DNA of 64,000 bases, taken from the NCBI GenBank assembly GCA_963766345.1, contig CAVXZL010000012.1, forward strand, positions 992,001-1,056,000. Reading direction: 5' to 3'. Source of the DNA: DASVFB01 sp963766345 (lineage in GTDB: Bacteria; Actinomycetota; Thermoleophilia; Gaiellales; Gaiellaceae). Position numbers and translations under genes: made by a program. Below the pieces are notes generated by a model. The model had not been told where the DNA came from, ran no database searches, and was given only the letters and a program-made list of their open reading frames with translations. Shown piece by piece: positions 1 to 9,558 of this stretch (its first letter is position 1; each line of letters opens with the position of its first letter).

Positions 1-495
1 CTCATCGAGCGGCTGCAGAGCCGCACCGTCGGGATCGGCGAGCTGCTCGGCGCGCTCGAGGCGCGCGGCCTGATCCGCCGCGAGGCCGTCTCGCGGATCC
101 AGGGGGAGCAGCAGTACTCGTTCAAGCACGGTCTCATCCGCCAGGTCGCGTACGCGTCGGTGCCGCGGACGCGCCGGCGCGAGCGTCACGCCGAGGTCGC
201 GCGCTTCCTCGAGGAGGCGACGACCGAGTCGGGCGTCTCGGCCTCGATCCTCGCCTACCACTGGAACGAGGCCGCCGACGTCGACCGCGCGGTCGCCTAC
301 TTCACGGCGGCCGCCGACCACGCGGGACGCGGCTGGGCGAAGGAACGCGCCGTCGAGCTCTACAACGAGGCGTTCCGCCTTCTGCCCGAGGGAGACGACC
401 GCCGCCGCACGCTCGGCGCGAAGCGCGCCGTTGCGTTCCAGGCGCTGTACCACGTGCCGGACGCGGCGAGTCTCGCTCGCCGCGCCGAACAGTGA
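1..495 (+). CDS. C-terminal part of an ATPase/TPR signalling protein (5' truncated)
   Basis: The frame is open from the first base to TGA at 493-495, so only the last 164 residues are visible. They begin LIERLQSRTVGIGELLGALE and contain YSFKHGLIRQVAYASVPR, then helical TPR-like sequence (LAYHWNEAADVDRAVAYFTAAADHA). The 'FKH.L.r.vaY.s.....R...H' pattern followed by TPR-like helices is what follows the AAA/NACHT-like ATPase module in actinobacterial class III adenylate cyclase/ATPase regulators and LuxR/MalT-like activators. No cyclase or DNA-binding domain lies within the window, so its exact class is unknown. The last 30 residues look shorter than a normal TPR array, so the protein may be C-terminally reduced. 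Family assignment is inference from this short tail. Confidence 0.6.
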   Translation, partial: LIERLQSRTVGIGELLGALEARGLIRREAVSRIQGEQQYSFKHGLIRQVAYASVPRTRRRERHAEVARFLEEATTESGVSASILAYHWNEAADVDRAVAYFTAAADHAGRGWAKERAVELYNEAFRLLPEGDDRRRTLGAKRAVAFQALYHVPDAASLARRAEQ

Positions 496-501
496 TCGCG
501 C

Positions 502-804
502 CTAATGCTGCGCCGGAGCGGCTTCGCCGTCGAGCGGGAAGTCGTCGGGAGTGACGTCGCCGACGATCTCCTGAATGACGTACTCGTGCTCGCCGAGCAG
601 CTGCGCGTGCTCGCGGACGGTCTCCTCGTCGGGCGCCTCGTACACGCAGAAGGTGCCGGCCATGCCGCTCTCGTCCACGACGACGTGGCTGTGCTCCCAC
701 ACGATGCCGTCGAGCCCCTTCCCGACCTGCTTCGACTTCTTGCCGATCCGAGGCATCTCGGTCTCGGTCACGCTGAACTTGCGAACGATCAAGTACCTAG
801 GCAT
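502..804 (-). CDS. DUF4242 / SCO4226-type nickel-binding-like small protein
   Basis: A 100-residue soluble protein beginning MPRYLIVRKFSVTE, with VWEHSHVVVDESGMAGTFC in the middle and an acidic C-terminus. The start MPRYLIvR.f, the 'W.hSyv..d....fCvYeAp' core and the length match the DUF4242 family, whose Streptomyces member SCO4226 was described as a nickel-binding ferredoxin-like-fold protein. ATG at 804 has a good ribosome site (GGAGGGA, 4 bases upstream). It lies 41 bp after the small membrane protein gene and may be the last gene of the cytochrome oxidase cluster. Metal binding here is inferred from the family only. Its role in the cta context is not known. Confidence 0.75.
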   Translation of the reverse strand: MPRYLIVRKFSVTETEMPRIGKKSKQVGKGLDGIVWEHSHVVVDESGMAGTFCVYEAPDEETVREHAQLLGEHEYVIQEIVGDVTPDDFPLDGEAAPAQH

Positions 805-845
805 TCGTTCCCTCCGATGTGGCCCGCTGGCCGAACGATACCGGG

Positions 846-977
846 CTAGTAGCTCGAAACCGCGTTGTAGATGAGCCCGACGGCGGCGGTGCCGAGCGCG
901 AGCACGATCGCGAGCGCGAGCAACGACCAGCCCCAGACGTTGTTCTTGCGCGCGAGCTCGCGTTCTTCGGGGTTCAC
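846..977 (-). CDS. 43-residue single-span membrane protein of the cta cluster
   Basis: GTG at 975-977 overlaps the ctaB stop codon as GTGA, a 4-bp overlap typical of translational coupling. The product starts VNPEERELARKNNVWGWSLL and has one hydrophobic helix (about residues 15-38) ending in LIYNAVSSY. The charged N-terminus followed by one helix suggests a small accessory subunit or assembly factor of the oxidase. No named family is recognised. The coupling, the strand and the position inside the oxidase operon are the evidence that it is real. An annotation pipeline with a length cut-off would miss it. Confidence 0.65.
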   Translation of the reverse strand: MNPEERELARKNNVWGWSLLALAIVLALGTAAVGLIYNAVSSY

Positions 978-2144
978 AGAACGTCCAGGGCCATGACGAC
1001 GAAGAGCAGCGCGAGGTAGAGGAGCGAGTAGTGGAAGAGCAGCGCGGCGCCGCGACGAGACGGGTGGCGCCGGAGCCGCAGCGTCAGGAAGAGGAACGCT
1101 CCTCCGAGCGCAAGCGCGCCCACCGCATAGCCGGCGCCGGCCGTTCCCCACGCGACCGGCAGCAGCGTCACGGCGATCAGCACGAGCGTGTAGAGGACGA
1201 TCTGGCGCAGCGTCTCCCGCTCGCCGCGCACCACGGGCAGCATCGGAACGCGCGCGGCGGCGTAGTTGTCGCGGATCAGCAGCGCGAGCGCCCAGAAGTG
1301 CGGCGGCGTCCAGAAGAAGACGATCAGGAAGAGGAAGGCCGCGGGGAGCGTGAGGTTCCCGGTCGCCGCCGCCCAGCCGACGAGCGGCGGGACGGCGCCG
1401 GCCGCGCCGCCGATCACGATGTTCTGCGGCGTCGAGCGCTTGAGCCAGCGGGTGTAGACGAGGACGTAGAAGAGGTTCCCGGCGAGCGCGAGTGCGGCGG
1501 TGAGGACGTTCACGGCGCTCGCGAGCAGGACGAACGAGAAGGCGCTGAGCGTGAGGCCGAACTCGAGAGCGCGCGCCGCGTCCATGCGGCCCGCTGCGAC
1601 CGGTCGCTTCTCCGTGCGCTTGCCCATCAGCCGGTCGATGTCCGCGTCGAGGACGTGGTTCAGCGCGCTGGCGCCGCCGCACGCGAGCGCAAGGCCGAGC
1701 ATCGCGGCAACGAAGAGCGAGGCGGAAGGCAAGCCGCGCGCGCCGATGACCATTCCGCATGCGCCGGTGAGCAGGAGCAGCGTCATGATCCGCGGCTTCG
1801 TGAGCGTCACGTAGTCGCGCCACGCACCGGCCGGGGCGGGCTCGCCGCGGAACGTCTGCACGCACGCGACGAGCGTCGCCGCGAACGCGGCCGCGGCCAC
1901 GGTCGCATGCAGCGGCTCGCCTTCGACGAGCGCGGCGGCGCCGAAGAGCCCGAGCGCGACGAGGGAAGGCTTGAACAACCTCGGCCGCGCGAGCTTGCCG
2001 GCGAGGACGAGCGCCACGAGCGGCGGCAGCGCGAGGGCCGCGAGGAGCCGGTGCTCGAAGCCGGTCGCGCCCGAGACCACCGCGATCAGCGTCGCCGCGG
2101 CGGCCGCTAGGCCCGTCAGCCTCATCCAGGCTCCGGCGCTCGAG

Positions 2145-2155
<11 letters not shown>
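974..2155 (-). CDS. ctaB: Protoheme IX farnesyltransferase (heme O synthase), N-terminally extended
   Basis: An integral membrane prenyltransferase that converts heme B to heme O for the oxidase. The UbiA-type core begins near residue 112 (RDYVTLTKPRIM), and the Asp-rich substrate motif NHVLDADID places N166, D170 and D174 as expected, followed by KRTEKRP. At 393 residues it exceeds the usual 280-310. The first 110 residues form about four extra hydrophobic segments (for example SGATGFEHRLLAAL, with an HR pair resembling CtaA), so this may be a remnant of heme A synthase fused to CtaB. The start is GTG at 2155, overlapping the end of ctaD by 11 bp. ATG at 2125 (residue 11) is an alternative. 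It is coupled downstream to the 43-residue gene by GTGA. Confidence 0.92.
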
Positions 2156-3777
<1,622 letters not shown>

Positions 3778-3788
<11 letters not shown>

Positions 3789-4719
3789 TCGTGGATCCTC
3801 CGAAGCGTCTCTTGAGGTAGCCGGCGACGGCGTTGATCGTCTGGTCGCTCCACGTGAGGCCGACGGCGGGCATCTTTCCCTTGCCTTCCTCGAGGAGGGT
3901 GCGCAGGGCCTTCGGGTCCTGCAGCGTCGGGCTCGTCGCGATCGCCGGCCCGATCAGGCCCTCGCCGCGGAAGCCGTGGCACGAGGCGCAGACGCCGATG
4001 AACGCCTCCTTGCCGACGCCTTGCGGCGCGCTCTGTCCGGTCGTCACGTGCACGAAGCCGTGCATCGCCGCGTGCTGGATGCCGCAGAACTCGGCGCAGC
4101 GGATCGGGTAGTCGCCGGCCTTCTCCGCCTGGAACCACGTGTGGTTCGTCTTGCCGGGGATCGCGTCGATCTTGCCGCCGAACGCCGGCACCCACCAGCT
4201 GTGCGCGACGTCGGCCGACGTCACGTCGAGCGTGACGACGCGGCCCTTCGGCACCGTCAGAACGTTCACGGACTGCCGTCCTCCCGGGTACGTGAAGAGC
4301 CAGTAGAACTGGTACGCCTCGACCTTGATGTTCGTCTGCTCGGCGGCGGAGGCAGCCGGCGTGTTCTTGATCCCGGGCAGCTTGTAGAAGACGAAGCCGA
4401 CGATCACCGCGAGGAGGACGACGGGCACGACCGTCCACGCGACCTCGATCCGCGTATCGCCGTGGATCTGCTGCGGCTCCTCGTCGCGGCGCCGCCCGCG
4501 CCGCCGGTACCGGATCACGAAGAGGAGGAGCGTTCCCTCGACGATCAGGAAGACCGCGCCGGTGATCGCGAGGATCAGCCAGTACGCGTCGGTGATGCGG
4601 TGGCCGTTCGGCGAAACGGGCGCGACCGGCGAGATGCCGCCGTTCTCCGCCGCAGCGACGCCCGCGAGCGCGAGGGCGCCGACGAGCGGAAACGCAAGGC
4701 TAAGAAGTCGCCGGCGCAC
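3778..4719 (-). CDS. ctaC: Cytochrome c oxidase subunit II with fused cytochrome c domain
   Basis: Exported, membrane-anchored electron-entry subunit. From GTG at 4719 the protein opens with VRRRLLSLAFPLVGALALAG, a signal peptide/anchor, then two membrane helices, then the CuA cupredoxin domain with H173 and the CAEFCGIQHAAM cluster (C208, E210, C212, H216, M219). The C-terminus carries a heme-c domain with CASCH near residue 244 and a probable axial Met in KMPAV. The open frame extends upstream to 4794, but the GTG at 4719 directly precedes the signal peptide and lies just downstream of a TAGAAT element on the same strand, so I prefer it. It is the first gene of the ctaC-ctaD-ctaB run. The fused cytochrome c is common in Gram-positive caa3-type oxidases. 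Confidence 0.95.
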
Positions 4720-4730
4720 GGACGGGTGGC

Positions 4731-4736
4731 ATTCTA
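4731..4736 (-). promoter_or_regulatory. Putative -10 element for ctaC
   Basis: On the minus strand the sequence reads TAGAAT, 11 bases before the ctaC GTG at 4719. No convincing -35 is seen. Any -35 would fall inside the divergent gene that starts at 4742, because only 22 bp separate the two start codons. Confidence 0.35.
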
Positions 4737-4741
4737 CGAAG

Positions 4742-5029
4742 GTGTCCGGCACGGAAGCGCGGGTGGAGATTCCGCCGCACGTCACCGGCGACATCGAGGT
4801 CTTCCTGAACGGCGTCCCGCAGGTCGAGGGGCGCGACTATCGCCGCGACGGGAAGACGCTCGTCTTCGACCGGCCGCTCGCGAAGGAGGGCCGCCTCGGG
4901 ACGATCCGCTGGCTCTCGATGCTCGCCGGCGTCGCCGGGACGTACCGGCAGAACGACTCGGTCGACGTCGTGTACGACTCCGGCGGCAAGCGGCTCGTCG
5001 CAACGGATCTGCCGATCAAGCGAGGCTAG
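4742..5029 (+). CDS. Small conserved-looking protein of unknown function
   Basis: A 95-residue soluble protein, GTG start at 4742 (VSGTEARVEIPPHVTGDIEV). A second in-frame GTG at 4763 is possible. The sequence alternates beta-like stretches (DIEVFLNGVPQVEGRDYRRD, GKTLVFDRPLAKEG) and has no Cys, signal peptide or membrane helix. The 'vflNGv.q..g.DY...gktl.f..pl' pattern recalls short beta modules found in phage and surface proteins, but I do not recognise a named family. It is divergent from ctaC with a 22-bp gap and stands 11 bp before the collagen-like gene, so it may be co-transcribed with that gene. Function unknown. Confidence 0.6.
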   Translation: MSGTEARVEIPPHVTGDIEVFLNGVPQVEGRDYRRDGKTLVFDRPLAKEGRLGTIRWLSMLAGVAGTYRQNDSVDVVYDSGGKRLVATDLPIKRG

Positions 5030-5040
5030 GAGGTACCGCC

Positions 5041-5652
5041 ATGCCCAGTTGGATTCGCCGTCGCCTGACCTACGCCAACGTGATCGCGACGTTCGCACTC
5101 TTCCTCGCGCTGAACGTGGGCGCGTACGCGGCCATCAAGATCCCGCCGAACAGCGTCGGCCCGGCACAGCTGCAGAACAAGGCCGTGACGCCGAAGAAGG
5201 TCTCGCCGGCGGCGATCAAGCTCTTCAGAGGCAAGAAGGGCCAGAAGGGGCCGGAGGGAGCGAAGGGCCTGCCGGGCCCCGCAGGTGCTCAGGGCCCGGG
5301 GGGCACGGCCGTCGCGTTCGCCGCGGTCAACGGCGGGCCCGGCACGACGGTCGCATCGCAGACGAAGAACGTCGCGGACGCGAACATCAAGCATCCGGCC
5401 TCCGGCGTCTACTGCTTCGCGCTCCCGTTCACTCCCAAGAGTGCGATCGTCGACGGGTCGAACCTCATGGGGGCCAACGACACGGTCGCGACGGTCTACG
5501 TCCGCCGCGCAGGCGACCCACCGCCCGACGACTGCGCGGGCAGCGACAACGTCCGTGTGAGGACGCTCGACCTGGACGGGAACCCGAACACCGTGTCGTC
5601 GATGTATTCGCCGGCGCTGCGCGACCACGACTTCTTCATCTGGTTCGAATGA
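5041..5652 (+). CDS. Secreted collagen-like protein
   Basis: A 203-residue exported protein. ATG at 5041 follows a near-perfect ribosome site (AGGAGG, 7 bases upstream). The N-terminal signal region RRLTYANVIATFALFLAL with a following GAYAA is a recurrent leader type in Thermoleophilia. A region rich in Lys and hydrophobics then leads to a short collagen-like G-X-Y run at about residues 63-87 (GKKGQKGPEGAKGLPGPAG, then AQGPGG). The C-terminal half has two Cys (VYCFALPF and DDCAGSD), possibly a disulfide, and ends FFIWFE. It is probably a cell-surface or secreted protein; no enzymatic motif is visible. Family recognition rests on the leader and the Gly-X-Y run. Confidence 0.8.
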   Translation: MPSWIRRRLTYANVIATFALFLALNVGAYAAIKIPPNSVGPAQLQNKAVTPKKVSPAAIKLFRGKKGQKGPEGAKGLPGPAGAQGPGGTAVAFAAVNGGPGTTVASQTKNVADANIKHPASGVYCFALPFTPKSAIVDGSNLMGANDTVATVYVRRAGDPPPDDCAGSDNVRVRTLDLDGNPNTVSSMYSPALRDHDFFIWFE

Positions 5653-5663
5653 ATAAGGCCTAG

Positions 5664-6467
5664 GTGGCGCTCTCCGCGCTTGCGCTCGCGCTCGGCGCGG
5701 CGACGCTGCACGCGGTCTGGAACCTGCTGCTTCGGCGTTCGGCGGACACCGAAGCGGCGGCCGCAGTGTCCGCGATCGCGTTCGTGCTCGTCCTCGCGCC
5801 GTTTGCGGCGGCGCGGTGGGACGTCGACGCCGGTGCCTGGCGGTACGTCCTGCCGTCGGGCCTGCTCGAGCTCGTGTACCTCGCGCTGCTCGCGGCCGCG
5901 TACCGGCGCTTCGAGCTGTCGCTCGTCTATCCCGTCGCTCGAGGGCTCGCGCCGGTCGCCGCGCTCCTGTACGCGGTCGTGCTCGTCGGGAGCGATCCGT
6001 CCGCGGGCGAGGTCGCCGGCGTGGCCGTCGTCGCAGCCGGCGTTCTGCTCGTCCGCGGCGCGCGCGGGAGCCGCGGTGCCGCCCTCGGGCTCGTGATCGC
6101 CGCCGTGATCGGCGGCTACACGGTCATCGACCGCTACGGCATCCAGCACGCGAACGCGTTCTCGTACGCGTTCTTGATCCTGCTGCCGGCGGCGCTGATC
6201 TACCCACCGTTCGTCGGGCTGCGCCGCGTTCGCGCGTCGTTCGTCCCCGTGAACGTGCTCGTCGGCGTCCTCTCTGCGGCGGCGTATCTCCTCGTGCTGC
6301 TCGCGCTTCGCCGCGCGTCCGCGCCGGCCGTCGCGGCGGTCCGCGAGACGGGAGTCGTCATCGCCGCCGTTCTCGGCGCGGTGTTCCTGCACGAGCGCGT
6401 CGGCGCGGCGCGCTACGCGGGCGCGCTGCTCGTAATCGCCGGCATCGCGCTGCTCGCGCTCGCCTAG
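5664..6467 (+). CDS. EamA/DMT-family transporter
   Basis: A 267-residue polytopic membrane protein with about ten hydrophobic segments in two homologous halves, as in drug/metabolite transporters of the EamA family. The first half begins ALGAATLHAVWNLLLRR and contains ARGLAPVAALLYAVVL; the second ends VRETGVVIAAVLGAVFLHER, where the 'E..G.....l..E' pattern is a DMT hallmark. Start GTG at 5664, 11 bp after the collagen-like gene. Substrate unknown. Its TAG stop shares the CTAG tetramer at 6464-6467 with the stop of the convergent response regulator, so the two genes overlap by 4 bp and leave no room for a conventional terminator. Confidence 0.88.
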   Translation: MALSALALALGAATLHAVWNLLLRRSADTEAAAAVSAIAFVLVLAPFAAARWDVDAGAWRYVLPSGLLELVYLALLAAAYRRFELSLVYPVARGLAPVAALLYAVVLVGSDPSAGEVAGVAVVAAGVLLVRGARGSRGAALGLVIAAVIGGYTVIDRYGIQHANAFSYAFLILLPAALIYPPFVGLRRVRASFVPVNVLVGVLSAAAYLLVLLALRRASAPAVAAVRETGVVIAAVLGAVFLHERVGAARYAGALLVIAGIALLALA

Positions 6468-7162
6468 TCCTTCGGCTCGGGCTCGAGCTTGTAGCCGACG
6501 CCGTAGCGCGTCTGGATGAACGTGTGCCTCGGGGCGCGGCCGTCGATCTTGTCGCGCAGGCGTCGCACGAACACGTCGACGGTGCGGTCGCGGCGCGATT
6601 CCCGCCGGCCCCAGAGCTTCTGCAGCAGCTCGTCGCGTGTCACGACACGCCCGCGGTCGAGCGCGAGCTGGTAGAGCAGGCGGAACTCCGTCGGCGTCAA
6701 TCCCGCGCTCTCGCCGTCGACGTACGCCTGAACCTCGCGCGGGTCGATCCGCAGCTCCTCGAGCTCGATCGGCTCACCGCGTGTCGCTTCGGGTGCGCGC
6801 ACGCCGCGCCTCGCCGCCGCGTTGACCCGAGCGACGAGCTCCGGCATCGAGAACGGCTTGACGAGGTAATCGTCCGCACCGATGTCGAGGGCGTGGACCC
6901 GGTCGTGCTCGGTGCCGCGCGCGCTGACGACGATGATCGGCGTGCCGATGCCGTCCGCGCGCGCCTGTTCGATCACGCTCCAGCCGTCCCGCTGCGGGAG
7001 CATCAGGTCGAGCACGACGACGTCCGGCGCTTCGTAGCGCATCGCGGCGAGGCCCTGGTCGCCCTTCGCCGTCCACTTCGCCTCGTGCCCGGCAGCGGTG
7101 AGGTGGTCGCGCATCGCCTGGGCGACGATCTCGTCGTCTTCGACGATCAGGACCTTGGCCAT
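6464..7162 (-). CDS. OmpR/PhoB-family response regulator (first of two paralogues)
   Basis: A 232-residue DNA-binding response regulator. The receiver domain (1-120) begins MAKVLIVEDDE with phospho-acceptor D52 in LDLMLP and K102 in LVKPFS. The winged-helix output domain (about 130-230) carries LTPTEFRLL and ends in TFIQTRYGVGYKLEP. Start codons of this gene and of the divergent kinase are 9 bp apart, so each promoter must lie in the other's coding region. By eye about two thirds of residues match the second regulator at 18947-19654. No PHO box is visible near this copy, so it may control something other than phosphate or act with the neighbouring kinase. Regulon unknown. Confidence 0.92.
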   Translation of the reverse strand: MAKVLIVEDDEIVAQAMRDHLTAAGHEAKWTAKGDQGLAAMRYEAPDVVVLDLMLPQRDGWSVIEQARADGIGTPIIVVSARGTEHDRVHALDIGADDYLVKPFSMPELVARVNAAARRGVRAPEATRGEPIELEELRIDPREVQAYVDGESAGLTPTEFRLLYQLALDRGRVVTRDELLQKLWGRRESRRDRTVDVFVRRLRDKIDGRAPRHTFIQTRYGVGYKLEPEPKD

Positions 7163-7171
7163 ACTGGGATC

Positions 7172-7864
7172 ATGGCCGACCCGGAGCGTGTCGATCCGTT
7201 CGAGGAGCTTCGGATCGGCTTCACCGCAGCCGTCTCGCACGAGCTGCGCACGCCGCTCGCGAGGCTGCACGCGCTGCTCGACAGCGCCACGCTCCCCGGT
7301 GCCGACACGCAGGCGCTCGTCGCGCAGGCACGGGAAGAGGTCGAGGCGATGGCCGAGCTGGTGGACGACGTCCTCTTCCTGAGCGAGCTCGAGACGGGGC
7401 GCGCGGTCGTCGCGCTCGGCGACGTGCAGGTCTCGCCGATCGTGGACGAGGTGATCGACGCGCAGCGGCCGAGCGCCGAGCGTCACGGTCAAGAGCTCGT
7501 CACGCTCGTCGCGGACGACGTGAACGTCGCGGTGCGGCCGCGAATGCTCCGCGTGCTCGTCGAGAACCTGCTCACGAACGCGATTCGCTACGCGGGCGAC
7601 AGTGCGCGCATCACCGTCTCGGCGCGTACGGAAGGAGACGTCGTGCTGCTCTCGGTAGCGGATAACGGCCGCGGCGTTCCGACGGCCGAGCTGCCGCGGC
7701 TCTTCGAGCGCTTCTTCCGCGGCGACCGCGCGCGCACGACGCACGGCACGGGCCTCGGGCTCGCGATCGTGAAGCACGTCGTCACCCAGGCCGGCGGCGA
7801 CGTCGAGGCGCGGCCGGGGCCCGGCGGCCTCGGGCTCGAGGTTCGCTGCACCTTCCCCCGCTGA
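7172..7864 (+). CDS. Short sensor-less histidine kinase
   Basis: A 230-residue kinase consisting only of HisKA and HATPase_c. The H-box AVSHELRTPLARL puts the phosphorylated His at 23. The N-box is LVENLLTNAIRYA, G1 is VADNGRGVP, the F-box FERFFRG and G2 GTGLGLAIVK. There is no membrane helix, PAS, GAF or HAMP region before the H-box, unlike the usual 350-500-residue PhoR-type kinases, so input must come from a partner or from the missing N-terminus. ATG at 7172 has no ribosome site but lies 6 bases after CATACT, which may be a -10 of a leaderless message. It is divergent from a response regulator and followed by DUF47/PiT genes, which suggests a role in phosphate sensing. Confidence 0.88.
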   Translation: MADPERVDPFEELRIGFTAAVSHELRTPLARLHALLDSATLPGADTQALVAQAREEVEAMAELVDDVLFLSELETGRAVVALGDVQVSPIVDEVIDAQRPSAERHGQELVTLVADDVNVAVRPRMLRVLVENLLTNAIRYAGDSARITVSARTEGDVVLLSVADNGRGVPTAELPRLFERFFRGDRARTTHGTGLGLAIVKHVVTQAGGDVEARPGPGGLGLEVRCTFPR

Positions 7865-7887
7865 GCACCGTCATACTGCGCGGCCGG

Positions 7888-8511
7888 ATGGCGCGCATCT
7901 CGCTAGTCCCGCAGCGGCGGGAGTTCTACGACCTGTACAACAACGCGGCGGCGAACAACGTCGAGATCGCGCGGCTCCTCGTTCGCCTCCTCGACGGGTT
8001 CCCGAACGACCGCGACACCCTCGGGCGCGAAATCAAGGAGTCCGAGCACGAAGGCGACCGGCTGACGCACGAGGTCGTGGACCTGCTGAACCGCACGTTC
8101 GTGACGCCGTTCGACCGCGACGACATGTACCGCCTCGCGAGCGCGCTCGACGACATCTGCGACCACATCGACGAAGCGACCGGGAACATCCTCGGCTACG
8201 GCGTCACGCAGATCCGGCCGAACGCGCGACAGCAGGCGACGGTGATCGAGCGCGCGGCGACGAAGCTGCAGGAGGCCGTCGGCAAGCTCGAAGGGTTCAA
8301 GGACTCGCAGCGCGAGCTGATCGAGCTGCGCGAGCTCGAGGACGAGGGCGACCGGCTGAACCGTGAGGGGATTGCGGAGCTGTTCGCTTCCGGCGCCGAC
8401 GCGGTGTCGATCATCCGCTGGAAGGACATCCACGAGCAGCTCGAAGAGGCGGTCGACGCGTGCGAGAACGCGGCCGACGTGCTCGAGGCGATTCTCGTCA
8501 AGAACCGCTGA
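7888..8511 (+). CDS. DUF47 (PhoU-like) regulator of PiT phosphate transporter
   Basis: A 207-residue all-helical cytoplasmic protein starting MARISLVPQRREFYDLYNNA. It has the two acidic signatures of the PhoU/DUF47 superfamily, ESEHEGDRLTHEV near residue 50 and ELEDEGDRLNREG near 150, which bind metal clusters in PhoU proteins. DUF47 genes usually sit directly upstream of a PiT-type phosphate permease, as here (12-bp gap), and are thought to control permease activity. ATG at 7888 follows the kinase gene by 23 bp. A CATACT element stands 10 bases upstream of the start. Distinct from the true PhoU encoded at 13429. Confidence 0.9.
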   Translation: MARISLVPQRREFYDLYNNAAANNVEIARLLVRLLDGFPNDRDTLGREIKESEHEGDRLTHEVVDLLNRTFVTPFDRDDMYRLASALDDICDHIDEATGNILGYGVTQIRPNARQQATVIERAATKLQEAVGKLEGFKDSQRELIELRELEDEGDRLNREGIAELFASGADAVSIIRWKDIHEQLEEAVDACENAADVLEAILVKNR

Positions 8512-8523
8512 GAGGCGCTCGAG

Positions 8524-9513
8524 CTGGAATCCGTCCTCCTCGTCGTCACCGTCGTGGTCGCCCTCGGCTTCGACTTCACCAACGGCTTCCACGACACCGC
8601 GAACGCAGTCGCGACCTCGGTCTCGACACGCGCCCTCTCGCCGCGGCTCGCGGTGCTCGTCGCGTCGATCGCCAACCTCGCGGGTGCGTTCGCCACGACC
8701 GCAGTCGCGACGACGGTCGGCAAGGGCATCATCGACACGAACCTCGCGACGACGAAGACGGTGCTCGCGGCACTCGTCGGCGCGATCGCGTGGAACCTCC
8801 TCACCTGGTGGCTCGGCCTCCCGTCGAGCTCGTCGCACGCGCTGATCGGCGGTCTGATCGGCGCAGCGCTCGTCCAGTCGGGCGCGGCCGGAGTCGAGTG
8901 GCACGGCATTGCGCACAACGTCGTCATTCCTGCGATCGTGGCGCCGGGGATCGCGTTCGCCGCAGCGTTTCTGCTCCTGCTCGCGATCTACTGGATCTTC
9001 CGCTGGATGACGCCCGGCGTCGCGAACCGAACCTTTCGGCTCGGACAGCTCGGCTCGGGAACCTGGGTCGCGTTCACGCACGGGTCGAACGACGCCCAGA
9101 AGACGATGGGGGTGATCGCGCTCGCGCTCTTCGCGAACGGTTCGATCGACCACTTCTACATCCCGAACTGGGTGAAGGTCAGCGCCGCGCTCGCGATTGC
9201 AGCGGGGACGTACGTCGGCGGGTGGCGGATCATGCGGACGGTCGGCCAGCGCATGTACAGAATGGAGCCCGAGAGCGGCTTCGCCGCGCAGGTGACGGCC
9301 GGCACGACGATCTACCTCGCGACGCACCTCGGGTATCCGCTCTCGACGACGCACGTCGTCTCCGGCGGCGTGATCGGGGCCGGCGCGACGAAGCGCCTGT
9401 CCGCGGTGCGCTGGGGCGTCGCGGGCAACATCGTCGTCGCGTGGATCCTGACGATCCCGGCCGCCGCGATCGTCGCCGCGCTCATCTACTGGCCGGTCGA
9501 AGCGCTGTTCTAA
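8524..9513 (+). CDS. PiT-family low-affinity inorganic phosphate transporter
   Basis: Proton-coupled phosphate permease with about ten membrane helices. Family signatures are FDFTNGFHDTANAVATSV near the N-terminus, SSSHALIGGLIGAAL, THGSNDAQKTMGV and the second inverted repeat LSTTHVVSGGVIGAG. A GTG at 8554 would begin inside the first helix, directly before FDFTNGF. Related proteins carry 12-15 more hydrophobic residues there, and these are encoded (ESVLLVVTVVVALG) after a CTG at 8524 preceded by GAGAGG, so I take CTG as the start. It follows the DUF47 gene by 12 bp and ends at a strong 33-bp palindrome shared with convergent pstS. Confidence 0.9.
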   Translation: MESVLLVVTVVVALGFDFTNGFHDTANAVATSVSTRALSPRLAVLVASIANLAGAFATTAVATTVGKGIIDTNLATTKTVLAALVGAIAWNLLTWWLGLPSSSSHALIGGLIGAALVQSGAAGVEWHGIAHNVVIPAIVAPGIAFAAAFLLLLAIYWIFRWMTPGVANRTFRLGQLGSGTWVAFTHGSNDAQKTMGVIALALFANGSIDHFYIPNWVKVSAALAIAAGTYVGGWRIMRTVGQRMYRMEPESGFAAQVTAGTTIYLATHLGYPLSTTHVVSGGVIGAGATKRLSAVRWGVAGNIVVAWILTIPAAAIVAALIYWPVEALF

Positions 9514-9515
9514 GA

Positions 9516-9548
9516 GACAGGTCCCGAGTCCAGGACTCGGGACCTGTC
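9516..9548. terminator. 33-bp near-perfect palindrome, bidirectional terminator
   Basis: Two 16-base arms, 9516-9531 and 9533-9548, are exact reverse complements around a single A at 9532. The hairpin begins 3 bases after the PiT stop and ends 10 bases before the pstS stop on the other strand, so it suits termination from both sides. There is no U-run on either strand. Confidence 0.75.
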
Positions 9549-9558
9549 CAAGCCGTCG

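Noticed and set aside
846..1865. A 339-codon minus-strand open frame covering the 43-residue gene
   Set aside because: Only its last 43 codons look like protein; the rest is an Arg-rich shadow of ctaB in another frame.
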